Assembly (NCBI GenBank): GCA_035549075.1
Contig: DASZRT010000031.1
Span: 1 to 64,000 of the forward strand
DNA length: 64,000 nt
DNA from: DASZFV01 sp035549075
GTDB lineage: Bacteria > Myxococcota_A > Polyangia > Fen-1088
Direction: 5' to 3'
The position numbers were made by a program, and so were the translations under genes. Positions 1 to 8,389 of the stretch are shown here, piece by piece (position 1 is the first letter of the stretch; each line of letters begins with the position of its first letter). The notes under the pieces are model-generated. The model searched no databases, was not told the origin of the DNA, and worked only from the letters and a program-made list of their open reading frames with translations.

Positions 1-275
1 GGCCCGGCACGGCGCCAGCGGGTGTGAGGACGAAGGGGCCCTGGAAGCTCCGCGCGGCCGAGTCCCCGAACCCCTCCAGCACTGCACTCGCTACGTTCTG
101 CCGTCGAAGTCAGGCGGGGACTCGCCGGCGTTCGAGCCGCGCGCTCCAATTGTGGCGGTATCGGCCGACCTTCGAAGCGAGACGTAGAAAGCGCGGGCGG
201 ACGGGTTTGGGGATGCGGCTGGGCGGAGCTTCCAGGGCCCTTTCGACCGCACACCCGCTGGCGCCGTGCCGGGCC
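1..275. repeat. Long imperfect inverted repeat upstream of pyrC
   Basis: Bases 1-77 are the reverse complement of 199-275. Aligning by hand, 68 of 77 positions pair, and the outer 26 bp (1-26 with 250-275) pair perfectly. The arms enclose about 121 bp. Since arm 1 starts at base 1, the repeat may continue outside the window. A shorter related block at about 291-320 repeats the core of arm 2 in the opposite orientation. I see no transposase and no convincing gene in 1-424. The stretch looks like intergenic mobile-type repeat DNA. Bases 387-401 also hold a 15-mer that recurs at 42025-42039. Confidence 0.8.
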
Positions 276-424
276 CGCCCGAGCCGCGGAGCCCAGACGC
301 ATCCCCAAACACGTCCAGCCCAGCGACCGGAGACGAGCCGCGATGCTTGCGCAGCAAGCGAGCCCGTTACGCCGCGCACCGCGAGGCGAGCGGCAGCGAG
401 CGAGCCCGATGCAATCGATAGTCG

Positions 425-453
425 TTGACGGAAGATGCGCAACCACCTATCAA
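425..453 (+). promoter_or_regulatory. Sigma70-like promoter of pyrC
   Basis: TTGACG at 425-430 and TATCAA at 448-453 are separated by exactly 17 bp. Transcription would start near 460, only about 5 nt before the ATG at 465, so the transcript would be nearly leaderless. This also argues against an upstream in-frame ATG at 435, which lies between the two boxes. Confidence 0.6.
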
Positions 454-464
454 CAGGTCCCGGC

Positions 465-1757
465 ATGGACATTTGTCTGCGAGGCGGCCGGGTCATCGAT
501 CCCGCGCGCGGCATGGACGCGACGGCCGATGTTTTGCTCAAGGGCGGGCTGGTCACGCGCGTGGGCGCGGGCCTCGCGGGCGCCGTCGAGCGCGACGTGC
601 GCATCATCGACGTCGCCGGCAGCTGGGTGGTCCCCGGGCTCATCGACCTGCACACGCACCTGCGCGAGCCGGGGCAGGAATACAAAGAAGACATCGCGAC
701 GGGCACGCGCGCCGCGGCGGCGGGCGGCTTCACGGCCGTCTGCGCCATGCCGAACACGGTGCCCGTCAACGATACGCGCGCGGTGACCGAGCTCATCGTG
801 CGGCGCGCGGCCGAGGTCGGCGTCGTGCGCGTCTACCCCGTGGGCGCGATCTCGAAGGGCAGCAAGGGCGAGTCGCTCGCCGAGATGGGCGAGCTGAAGG
901 AGGCCGGCTGCGTCGCCGTCTCCGACGACGGACACCCCGTCATGAGCTCGGAGCTCATGCGGCGCGCGATGGAGTACGCGCGGACCTTCGGCCTCACGAT
1001 CGTGCAGCACTGCGAGGATCTCACGCTGTCGGCCGGCGGCGCCATGAACGAGGGCGTCGTGTCGACGCGCGCCGGGATCCGCGCGCAGCCGTCGGCCGCC
1101 GAGTCGTCGATGGTGGCGCGCGACATCGAGATCTGCGCGCTCACGGGCGCGCGCTACCACGTCGCGCACATCAGCAGCGCCGAGTCGGTGCGCCTCGTGC
1201 GCGAGGCCAAGCGCCGCGGCCTGCCGGTCACGTGCGAGGTGACGCCGCACCACCTGACGCTGACCGACGAGGCGTGCGCGGCCTACGACACGCACGCGAA
1301 GTGCAACCCGCCGCTGCGCACGTCGGCCGACGTCGAGGCCGTGCGCGAGGGGCTCGCCGACGGCACGATCGACGCGGTCGCGACCGACCACGCGCCGCAC
1401 TCGCCCGTCGAGAAGGACGTCGAGTTCGAACAGGCGGCCTTCGGCGTCATCGGCCTCGAGACGGCCGTGCCGCTCGTGCTCGCGCTCGTGCACGAGGGCC
1501 GCCTCACGCCGACCGAGCTCGTGCGCCGCATGTCGACAGGCCCGGCCGCGGCCTTCGGGCTGCGCGGCGGCACGCTGGCCGAGGGCCGCCTCGCCGACGT
1601 CACCGTGATCGACCCCGACGCGGCCTGGACGCTGAAGCCGGCGCGGCTGAGGTCGAAGAGCCACAACACGCCTTTCGCGGGGCGCGCGCTGAAAGGTCGC
1701 GCAACACTCACGATCGTGGGCGGACGGATCGTATATTCCGGGGAGAACCTGTCGTGA
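465..1757 (+). CDS. pyrC: Dihydroorotase (class I)
   Basis: Cytosolic zinc amidohydrolase of 430 aa that interconverts N-carbamoyl-aspartate and dihydroorotate in de novo pyrimidine synthesis. The metal site is complete. His63-x-His65 lies in DLHTHLREPG, the Asp pair at 154-155 is in DDGHP, His182 is in QHCED, His235 is in HISS, and Asp308 is in TDHAPH. This spacing is that of the class I enzymes, which use an Asp rather than a carbamylated Lys as metal bridge. I prefer the ATG at 465 to the one at 435, because the family normally starts just before the IxxGRVIDP segment and a promoter overlaps the upstream ATG. The stop overlaps the carA start (GTGA), implying translational coupling. A pyrB gene may lie outside the window. 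Confidence 0.96.
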   Translation: MDICLRGGRVIDPARGMDATADVLLKGGLVTRVGAGLAGAVERDVRIIDVAGSWVVPGLIDLHTHLREPGQEYKEDIATGTRAAAAGGFTAVCAMPNTVPVNDTRAVTELIVRRAAEVGVVRVYPVGAISKGSKGESLAEMGELKEAGCVAVSDDGHPVMSSELMRRAMEYARTFGLTIVQHCEDLTLSAGGAMNEGVVSTRAGIRAQPSAAESSMVARDIEICALTGARYHVAHISSAESVRLVREAKRRGLPVTCEVTPHHLTLTDEACAAYDTHAKCNPPLRTSADVEAVREGLADGTIDAVATDHAPHSPVEKDVEFEQAAFGVIGLETAVPLVLALVHEGRLTPTELVRRMSTGPAAAFGLRGGTLAEGRLADVTVIDPDAAWTLKPARLRSKSHNTPFAGRALKGRATLTIVGGRIVYSGENLS

Positions 1758-2971
1758 GCACCCAAGACGAAAATCCCACGGGTCTTCCGCCCGCCTCCAC
1801 GATCACGGCCGGGCTGCCGCCCGCCCTTTTGGCGATGGAAGACGGAACCATCTACCGCGGCTTCGGCTTCGGCGCCGAGAGCGAAGGCGCTGGCGAGATC
1901 GTGTTCAACACGGCCATCACCGGCTACCAAGAGGTCATCACCGATCCGTCGTACCGCGGGCAGATCGTGACGATGACGGCGCCCGAGATCGGCAACGTCG
2001 GCGTCAACCCGGTCGACTTCGAGTCGTCTCGCGCCTGGTGCGCCGGCTTCGTCGTGCGCGACCTGTCGCCCGCGGTGTCGAACTGGCGCGCCTCGGGCAG
2101 CCTGCACGCGCTGTTGCGCGACGCGGGCGTCGCCGCCATCACCGGCATCGACACGCGCGCCGTCACGCGCCGCCTGCGCATCTCGGGCGCGCAACGCGGT
2201 GTCATCACCCGTGACGCGCGCGACCTCAAAGAACCAGCCTTGGCGGTGGCGCGCGCGCGCAAGCACCCCTCGCTCGAAGGCCGCGATCTCGTCAAAGAGG
2301 TCACGACCGACAAGAGCTACACGTGGAACGAGACGATCTGGTGCGGCCCGCGCCCGGGCGATCCCAACGGCGCGCTCTTCGCCGACGCGACGCCGGCGCG
2401 CCACCGCGTCGTCGCCTACGACTTCGGCATGAAGCGCGGCATCCTGCGGCGCCTGCGGTCGTCTGGGTGTGAGGTCACCGTGGTGCCCGCGGCGACGTCG
2501 GCGAAGGACGTGCTCTCGCTCAAGCCCGACGGCGTGTTCCTCTCGAACGGCCCCGGCGACCCCGCGGCCGTCGAGTACGCCGTCGAGGCGGCGCGCACGC
2601 TGTGCGAGTCGAAGCTGCCGATCTTCGGCATCTGCCTCGGCCACCAGATCCTCGGGCTCGCGCTCGGCGGCAAGACGTACAAGCTCAAGTTCGGGCACCA
2701 CGGCGCCAACCACCCCGTGATGGATCTGCACACGCAGAAGGTCGAGATCACGTCGCAGAACCACGGCTTCGCCGTCGACGTCGACTCGATGGAGGGTCGC
2801 GCCGTGCTCTCGCACGTCAGCCTCAACGACAAGACGGTCGAGGGCATGCGCCACGGAACGCTGCCGATCTTCAGCGTGCAGTACCACCCCGAGGCCTCGC
2901 CGGGGCCGAACGACGCGTCGTACCTGTTCGATCGGTTCACGGCGCTCATGGACGAGCGCCGCCGGGGCTAG
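1754..2971 (+). CDS. carA: Carbamoyl-phosphate synthase small subunit
   Basis: Glutamine amidotransferase subunit of 405 aa that supplies ammonia to CarB for carbamoyl phosphate, the precursor of pyrimidines and arginine. The N-terminal CPSase-small domain covers about residues 25-170. The class I GATase domain has nucleophile Cys294 (GICLGHQ) and His378/Glu380 (HPEAS). The GTG start overlaps the pyrC TGA by the GTGA arrangement. About 27 residues precede the usual LLAMEDGT start of the family, so a shorter protein from the ATG near 1835 is possible. carB is not in the window. Pairing with pyrC is consistent with a pyrimidine operon. Confidence 0.96.
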   Translation: MSTQDENPTGLPPASTITAGLPPALLAMEDGTIYRGFGFGAESEGAGEIVFNTAITGYQEVITDPSYRGQIVTMTAPEIGNVGVNPVDFESSRAWCAGFVVRDLSPAVSNWRASGSLHALLRDAGVAAITGIDTRAVTRRLRISGAQRGVITRDARDLKEPALAVARARKHPSLEGRDLVKEVTTDKSYTWNETIWCGPRPGDPNGALFADATPARHRVVAYDFGMKRGILRRLRSSGCEVTVVPAATSAKDVLSLKPDGVFLSNGPGDPAAVEYAVEAARTLCESKLPIFGICLGHQILGLALGGKTYKLKFGHHGANHPVMDLHTQKVEITSQNHGFAVDVDSMEGRAVLSHVSLNDKTVEGMRHGTLPIFSVQYHPEASPGPNDASYLFDRFTALMDERRRG

Positions 2972-2972
2972 C

Positions 2973-3653
2973 GTGATCGAGGCGGCAGCCTCGGGCGGCG
3001 ATCTGACGCCTCGCGGGCTCGGCGATCTGACGATTCACGGGCTCATCGATCGCCTCGCCGAGCGGTTCTCGTCGGGGCCGCTCAAGCTGGCGGCCATGCG
3101 CGCGCGTGAGCAATTTTTCGAGCGCGCGGGCAAAGTTTTCGACGACGATGCCGAACTCTTCGAGGGGCGGATGGCGTCGTTCCTCGAATGGTACGTGCTC
3201 GAGCGGCCACAGGACAATGGTGGTGTGCGTCCCGTCGAGGCGGCGCTCGCCGAGCCGGGCTGGTCGGCGGCCGAGCGGCGCGGGCTCGCGAGCCTGGCGT
3301 CGAGTCACCGCAGCCTCTTCGAGCTCGCGGGCGTCGCCGAGCACGTGCTCGACGTCGAGGATTTGATCGGCGGCGCGCGCTTCCAGGTCACGGAGCGCCG
3401 CAAGACGCTCGGCTTCCAGACCGGCGATCTGTTCGAGGCGCGCGTGATCTGGGACGGGACGACGCCGATCTTCGGGCGCACGTTCCTGTTCCACCCGCCC
3501 GACGCGCGCGCCGTCGTGCTCGATTGGGTCGACCGCGCCGTCGAGCGCGGCACGGCGCGAGAAGACATCCTGTTCCACCTGTCGCGCAGCCACATCCGCT
3601 GGCACCGCCTCGGGCACCTCGGCGCCGCGAAGATCTACCGAGGCGATGGCTAG
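2973..3653 (+). CDS. Hypothetical protein
   Basis: Predicted soluble protein of 226 aa with no signal peptide or membrane segment. I do not recognise the family. It is rich in charged residues, with a helical N-terminal half and a C-terminal part that looks alpha/beta (repeated hydrophobic strands around FLFHPPDARAVVLDWV). It begins with GTG one base after the carA stop and its end overlaps the next gene by 8 nt, so it is probably co-transcribed with pyrC-carA. There is no clear ribosome-binding site, which fits translational coupling. Confidence 0.8.
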   Translation: MIEAAASGGDLTPRGLGDLTIHGLIDRLAERFSSGPLKLAAMRAREQFFERAGKVFDDDAELFEGRMASFLEWYVLERPQDNGGVRPVEAALAEPGWSAAERRGLASLASSHRSLFELAGVAEHVLDVEDLIGGARFQVTERRKTLGFQTGDLFEARVIWDGTTPIFGRTFLFHPPDARAVVLDWVDRAVERGTAREDILFHLSRSHIRWHRLGHLGAAKIYRGDG

Positions 3654-4311
3654 CCCAGCGCCGGTGCCGCGGTGGCGCCTCGTCGCGCGCGGCCTCGTGC
3701 TGGGGACGCTCGTCGTCGCCGCGCTCGTCACCGCCGGCAACGTCTACGAGATTCGCTCGGCGCGGTCGCAGACCATCTCGACGGTGGCGGAAGCCCCGCG
3801 CGCCGACGTCGCGATCGTGCTCGGCAACCTCGTCTTCCCGAGCGGCGCCGTCTCGGCCGAGCTGGCGGCGCGGCTCAAGGTCGCGCTCGACCTTTACCGC
3901 ACGCACAAGGTCGGGAAGATCTACGTCTCGGGCGCCTACCGGCCCGAGGAGTTCTACGACGAGCCGTCGGCCATGGCGGCGTGGTTGCGCCGGCGCGGCG
4001 TGCCCGACGCCGACGTCGCGCTCGATCGCGGCGGTTACCGCACCGCCGCGACGATGGCCGACGCCTACGCCGAAGGCATTCGCGACGCGATCTTGTGCAC
4101 GCAGGCTTACCACTTGCCGCGCGCGCTGTTCCTCGCGCGCCATATCGGGCTGCACGCGACGGGCGTACCGGCGGATCACAAGCCGCTCGACACCGTCGAG
4201 ATGCTGCGTCCGATCGTGCGCGAGGGCATCGCGCGCCCCGAGAGCGTGCTCGAGGTCTTCCTGCGCGGAGTACGCGGAAAAGACGATGGCGTCGCGCCGC
4301 CAAAGTCTTGA
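3646..4311 (+). CDS. SanA/YdcF-like DUF218 membrane protein
   Basis: A 221-aa protein with one N-terminal transmembrane segment (about residues 12-31) and a DUF218 domain. The domain shows the family pattern of AIVLGN near the start, a KIYVSGAYRP strand-loop, an RTAATMADAYAE helix and the CTQAYHLPRALFLAR segment, followed by GVPAD as in SanA. E. coli SanA and ElyC/YdcF relatives act at the inner membrane in envelope integrity or peptidoglycan precursor handling. The exact reaction is unknown. The ATG overlaps the preceding gene by 8 nt. The family call is firm, but the biochemical role is inference. Confidence 0.88.
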   Translation: MASPAPVPRWRLVARGLVLGTLVVAALVTAGNVYEIRSARSQTISTVAEAPRADVAIVLGNLVFPSGAVSAELAARLKVALDLYRTHKVGKIYVSGAYRPEEFYDEPSAMAAWLRRRGVPDADVALDRGGYRTAATMADAYAEGIRDAILCTQAYHLPRALFLARHIGLHATGVPADHKPLDTVEMLRPIVREGIARPESVLEVFLRGVRGKDDGVAPPKS

Positions 4312-4343
4312 CTTCTAACGACGGCAACCGGAGCATCGCCCGC

Positions 4344-5132
4344 ATGAAGAGGACCGCGACGGTCGTGGCGGCGGCGGCGACGCTGCTGGCGCTGATGTCG
4401 TCGTTCCCTTCCGTGGCGCGCGCCGAGCGGCCGCGCATGGCCGTCATGGAGCTGTCCGCGCCCAAGGTCGCCGCCGACCTTCGCCAGCGCATGACCCGCT
4501 CGGTGCAAGAGGGCTTGCTCGCGTCGGGGGCCGACGTCGTCGAGGGCATACCCGCGGCGGCGACGGGCCCGGGCGGCGCGCCCTGCGACGGCAGCGGCTG
4601 CATCACGGCCGTGGCCAAGGCCGCCGTCGCGGCCTACGTCGTGCGCGGCACGCTGGAGATCGAAGGCCGCACGTATGGCCTGCGCCTCGAGATCCTCGAC
4701 GGCCGATCGGGCGATCTCATCGAAAGCCGCGAAGACCGCTGCGAGATCTGCACCGAGGGCGAGGCGCTCGAGATGGCGGGCGTGTCGGCGTCGGCGCTCA
4801 AGGTCCAGGCGTTCAAGAAGACGCCCGTCGCGCCGCCGCCCGCGCCGAGCGAGGTCGTCGCCCCGGCCGCGCCGATGCCGCCGCCCGCCGCCGTCGAAGC
4901 GAGCCCGGCGCGCGATCACCACAAGCTCGGGTGGATCGGCGTGGGCGCGGGCGCCGTCGCGATCGGCGTCGGCTCGGCGCTCATCGGCATCGACGGGCAT
5001 GGCACCTGCGGCGCCGCTTCGGGCATGCAGTGCCCCGACGTCTACCAGACCAAGGCGGGCGGCATCACGCTGCTCGCGCTCGGCGTCGCCGCCGTCGCCG
5101 CGGGCGCGTTCGTGCTCACGGGGAAGTTTTGA
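4344..5132 (+). CDS. Exported protein with C-terminal membrane hairpin
   Basis: A 262-aa protein with a Sec signal peptide (cleavage after VARA, about residue 26). A compact alpha/beta region (about 30-155) follows, carrying Cys pairs in PCDGSGC and CEICTEG. Then come a Pro/Ala-rich linker (about 160-190) and two hydrophobic segments near the C-terminus. The N-terminal part resembles the family of exported proteins in which a domain senses or counts components, but I cannot name it. The ATG at 4344 lies 32 nt after the SanA-like gene. The stop overlaps the next start (TGATG), so the two genes are probably coupled. Confidence 0.85.
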   Translation: MKRTATVVAAAATLLALMSSFPSVARAERPRMAVMELSAPKVAADLRQRMTRSVQEGLLASGADVVEGIPAAATGPGGAPCDGSGCITAVAKAAVAAYVVRGTLEIEGRTYGLRLEILDGRSGDLIESREDRCEICTEGEALEMAGVSASALKVQAFKKTPVAPPPAPSEVVAPAAPMPPPAAVEASPARDHHKLGWIGVGAGAVAIGVGSALIGIDGHGTCGAASGMQCPDVYQTKAGGITLLALGVAAVAAGAFVLTGKF

Positions 5133-6487
5133 TGACGGTGCGCGCATCGTTGGCGCTCGCGCTGGTCGCAGCGCTGCTGGGGTTCGCGTGCACGAAGCAC
5201 AACCCGCGCTACTGCGCGGGCGTGAAGAACAGCGACTGCATGAACGTCGACGCGGGGCCTGACGGCGACGCGGGCGACGCCGCCGACGCGAGCGACGCCG
5301 CCGACGCGGCTGATGCCTCGGATTCCTCCGACGCCGACGCGGCGATGGAAGCCGCGCCCGAGCATCCGATGTGCACCCAAACGGCCTGCGGCAGCGTCGA
5401 CGGCGGCCCGCCCATCTGCGACGTCGACGCCGGCATGTGCCGTGGCTGCGCGAGCGCCGACGAATGCGTGAACCTGAGCGGCGGCGCCCTTCGCGGTTGC
5501 GACAGCGACGAGCGTTGCTACCCGTGCACGAAGAACGTCGAGTGCACCGTCTCGACGACGCCGATCTGCGAGGCGCACGGCTGCCGCGCGTGCAAGCAGG
5601 ACTCGGAGTGCGGCGACCCCGGCGTGTGCGTCGGCGACGGCCACTGCGCCACCAATGACGAGGTCGTCTTCATCGAGTACTCGGACTCCGGGTGCTCGGG
5701 CGCCAACGGGTCGTCGGCCAGTCCCTACTGCTCGTTCCACGATGCCTCGCCGTTCATCGGCCCCAACAGCAGCCACACCGTCGTCGTGCTGAGGGGCGCC
5801 GCGCTGGACCAGCTGATCCTGCCGACGTTTCCTGCCGGGTCGGCGCCGTTGCTCGTCGTCGGCCGCAAGAGCGCGGGTGGCGACGATCCCAACATCGGGT
5901 ACACGACCTCGAGCGCCGTCATCGCGAGCTCGGGCACGATCACGGTTCGCGACTTGGCCATCGCGGGTGGCACGTCGAGCCAGTCGATCGGCGTGAAGGT
6001 TTCGGGGACGGCGAAGCTGAACCTCTCGAACGTCACCGTCTCGGGCGGCAAAGGTCTCGGCATCGACGTCTCGGGCGGCGCCAACCTCACGCTCGACCGC
6101 TGCTCGATCGTGAGCTCGGCGGCCGGCGGACTCTCGGTGCACGGCGGCGGCTTCGTGGTCCAGAACACGATCATCGCCAGCAACGGCTTCGGCGCGAAGC
6201 TCCTCAACGTCTCGGCCGGCTCGCAGTTCTGGTTCGACACCGTCGTCGGCAGCGCCGGCAGCGCGATCGCCTGCGACACCAGCTCACCGACGATCGACGA
6301 CAGCGTCATCCAAGGCTTCAACGACGGCTGCACGCTGAACGACACGCTCACGCCCACGAGTCCGACGTATTCAGCGGTGTCGCTGCCGCCCGCGATGGCG
6401 TGCACGACGCCGCCGGCCACGTTCCCCGATCACGATTACAACGGGAAAGCGCGCGGGCCGACGGCCTCCTGCGGCGCCGTCCAGTAG
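5132..6487 (+). CDS. Lipoprotein with Cys-rich region and parallel beta-helix
   Basis: A 451-aa predicted lipoprotein with a signal peptide and lipobox LGFAC near residue 20. An Asp/Ala-rich low-complexity linker (about residues 45-75) is followed by a Cys-rich block of CxxC-type pairs (about 80-175). The C-terminal half carries short Ser/Gly/Val repeats typical of a right-handed parallel beta-helix (for example ITVRDLAIAGG, LNLSNVTVSGG, LTLDRCSIVSS). Such proteins in myxobacteria are surface or outer-membrane anchored and may bind polysaccharide. No catalytic residues are evident. Translation is coupled to the preceding gene by TGATG. A hairpin follows the stop. Confidence 0.9.
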   Translation: MTVRASLALALVAALLGFACTKHNPRYCAGVKNSDCMNVDAGPDGDAGDAADASDAADAADASDSSDADAAMEAAPEHPMCTQTACGSVDGGPPICDVDAGMCRGCASADECVNLSGGALRGCDSDERCYPCTKNVECTVSTTPICEAHGCRACKQDSECGDPGVCVGDGHCATNDEVVFIEYSDSGCSGANGSSASPYCSFHDASPFIGPNSSHTVVVLRGAALDQLILPTFPAGSAPLLVVGRKSAGGDDPNIGYTTSSAVIASSGTITVRDLAIAGGTSSQSIGVKVSGTAKLNLSNVTVSGGKGLGIDVSGGANLTLDRCSIVSSAAGGLSVHGGGFVVQNTIIASNGFGAKLLNVSAGSQFWFDTVVGSAGSAIACDTSSPTIDDSVIQGFNDGCTLNDTLTPTSPTYSAVSLPPAMACTTPPATFPDHDYNGKARGPTASCGAVQ

Positions 6488-6492
6488 TTCCA

Positions 6493-6510
6493 CGTGGGCA
6501 AAAGCGCCCA
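6493..6510 (+). terminator. Hairpin after the beta-helix lipoprotein gene
   Basis: GTGGGC (6493-6498) and GCCCAC (6505-6510) form a 6-bp stem with an AAAAGC loop, 5 nt after the stop codon. The following bases are only mildly T-rich, so this is terminator-like rather than a classical terminator. Confidence 0.45.
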
Positions 6511-6545
6511 CCCAGATTTGAAGAAGGGATCGCGCGCGGGGGCAA

Positions 6546-6617
6546 GGGGATGCAGAGGCGCCCGTCGTCGCGCGCCGAGGAGCCGACGCGAAGGGCGCCG
6601 GGCGGTCCCCCCTTCTC
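6546..6617. repeat. Dispersed intergenic element, copy A
   Basis: This shares GGGGAYGCAGAGGCGCCC at its left and GGCGCCGGGCGGTCCCCCC at its right with the stretch at 53720-53790. The interior differs. It lies alone in the 177-bp gap between two lipoprotein genes. The rest of the gap holds the hairpin at 6493-6510 and a T-rich stretch. Confidence 0.65.
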
Positions 6618-6664
6618 AGTCGTTCATCCTTCCCCACGCGTTCGGGGCGCGTTAGGACTGGGTC

Positions 6665-8389
6665 ATGGCGTTCGTGGGAAAGGGAATGCGGTCGTGGACG
6701 GTGGCAATCGCGCTCGCGCTCGCGGCGTGCTCGCACAAGTCGGCGTCGTCGAACGACGGCGGCCCCTCCGACGGCGGGGGCGCGGGCGTCACGGGTGGGG
6801 CGGGCGTGACCGGCAGCGGCGGCTCTGGCGGGACGCAAGCGACGGGTGCTGCTGGCGGAGCGCAGGCCACAGGCGGTGGTGGCGGAGCGCAGGCCACGGG
6901 CGGTGGTGGCGGCGCTGGCGGCGCGGCACCTGCCGCCGGCGACTCGGTGCTCATGCTCCATCGCAACCCGAGCCACGACGGCGCCTACGTGCAAGCCGCG
7001 TTCAAGCGCAGCGCCATCGCGAACCTCGACGTGCTCGCTTCGTTCAAGGCGACGCTCCCCGATCCCAACGATCAGGTCTACGCCCAGCCGCTCTACGTCG
7101 ACGGCGGCGCGGGCGGCACCGATCTCGTCATCGTCGCCACCGAGGCGAACAACGTCTACGCGCTCGACGCGACGACGGGCGTGATCGCGTGGACGAAGAA
7201 CGTCGGCACGCCCGTGCCCAAAGCGATGATGTCGTGCGGGAACATCATGCCCGCCTTCGGGATCACGGGGACGCCGGTGATCGATCTCGCGTCTCGGCGC
7301 GTGTTCCTCGCGGCCGCCGTCCTGCCCGCGTCGGGCACGCCGACGTACCAGATCTTCGCGCTGTCGCTCGCCGACGGCTCTATCTCGCCGGGTTGGCCGC
7401 TCGACATGTCGACGATCGGCGTGAGCGGATCGACGACGTTCCACGCGACCACGCAGGGCCAGCGCGGCGCGCTCGCGCTCGCGCGCGGGACGCTGTACGT
7501 GCCTTTCGGTGGCCTCTTCGGCGCGTGCTTGCCTTTCCACGGGTGGGTCGTCGGGATCCCCATCGCCAACCCGACCGCGGCCAAGGCCTGGGCCACGCCG
7601 GCGTCGGGCGGCGGAGCCTGGGCGCCAGGCGGCATCGCGTCCGACGACGCCAGCATCTACGTCGGAACGGGCGTCACCTTCGGTGCGACGACGTGGGGTG
7701 GCGGCGACGCCGTGTTGCGCTTCGCGATCGGCTCCGACCTCTCAGCCCCCGCGGATTCGTTCGCGCCCACCAACTGGAAGACGGGCCTCGACCCCGCCGA
7801 CCTCGGCTCGGGCGCCGCGCCCGTGCTCTTCTCGCTCGCGGGCTCGACGCCGAGCTCGCTCGCGATCTTCTTCCAGAAGGACGGCAACGCGTTCCTGCTC
7901 GATCGCGCGAACCTCGGTGGCATCGGCAACGCGCTGGGCGCGACGGGCAGCGGCGCCAACGGCTCTGCGTCGCTTCACGCCTCCGCGACCCCGCCCATCT
8001 CGGCGCCCGCCGTCTACACGACGACGACGGCCACGTACGTCGTCTTCCGCGGCAGCAACGGCGGATGCCCGAAGGCGGGCACGCTGACGGCGCTCGAGGT
8101 CACGCCGGGCGCTCCCCCCACGCTCTCTCTCGCGTGGTGCGGGGGAACCGGCAACGGCTCGCCGATGGTCACGACGTCCGACGGCACCCACGACCCCATC
8201 GTGTGGTTGCCCGGCGCCGAGGGATCGAATCAGCTCGAGGCCTTCGACGGCGACCTCGGCACGCCGGTGACGTTCGCGGGCGGCACGAAGACGATCACGG
8301 GCATGCGGCGCTACAACTCGGCGATCGCGGCGAAGGGGCGGCTCTACGTCGCGTCCGACGGCGCCGTCACCGCCTTCGGGCTGCCGTAG
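6665..8389 (+). CDS. Lipoprotein with PQQ-type beta-propeller
   Basis: A 574-aa predicted lipoprotein. The signal peptide ends in ALAAC near residue 22. A Gly/Ala/Thr-rich linker follows (about residues 30-90) containing DNA-level tandem copies that encode GGAQATGGGG. From about residue 95 the chain shows beta-propeller blades, with recurrent DATTG-type loops (YALDATTGVIAWTK) as in PQQ-like or quinoprotein dehydrogenase folds. The metal and PQQ ligands of true quinoproteins are not obvious, so an enzymatic role is uncertain. A scaffold or binding role at the outer membrane is equally plausible. It converges on the kinase gene with no spacing. An in-frame ATG at 6689 is an alternative start. 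Confidence 0.88.
   Translation: MAFVGKGMRSWTVAIALALAACSHKSASSNDGGPSDGGGAGVTGGAGVTGSGGSGGTQATGAAGGAQATGGGGGAQATGGGGGAGGAAPAAGDSVLMLHRNPSHDGAYVQAAFKRSAIANLDVLASFKATLPDPNDQVYAQPLYVDGGAGGTDLVIVATEANNVYALDATTGVIAWTKNVGTPVPKAMMSCGNIMPAFGITGTPVIDLASRRVFLAAAVLPASGTPTYQIFALSLADGSISPGWPLDMSTIGVSGSTTFHATTQGQRGALALARGTLYVPFGGLFGACLPFHGWVVGIPIANPTAAKAWATPASGGGAWAPGGIASDDASIYVGTGVTFGATTWGGGDAVLRFAIGSDLSAPADSFAPTNWKTGLDPADLGSGAAPVLFSLAGSTPSSLAIFFQKDGNAFLLDRANLGGIGNALGATGSGANGSASLHASATPPISAPAVYTTTTATYVVFRGSNGGCPKAGTLTALEVTPGAPPTLSLAWCGGTGNGSPMVTTSDGTHDPIVWLPGAEGSNQLEAFDGDLGTPVTFAGGTKTITGMRRYNSAIAAKGRLYVASDGAVTAFGLP

Noticed and set aside
24..428. Possible small gene upstream of pyrC
   Set aside because: The frame is made of the inverted repeat and overlaps the pyrC promoter. 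Similar peptides from both strands reflect the repeat, not coding.
5265..5345. Asp/Ala-coding repeats, considered as a separate repeat element
   Set aside because: They are part of the reading frame and serve as a flexible linker after the lipobox, as in many myxobacterial lipoproteins.
6780..6920. Tandem repeats in the Gly-rich linker, considered as a CRISPR-like array
   Set aside because: The units are contiguous, in frame and encode a lipoprotein linker. No spacers and no cas genes are present.
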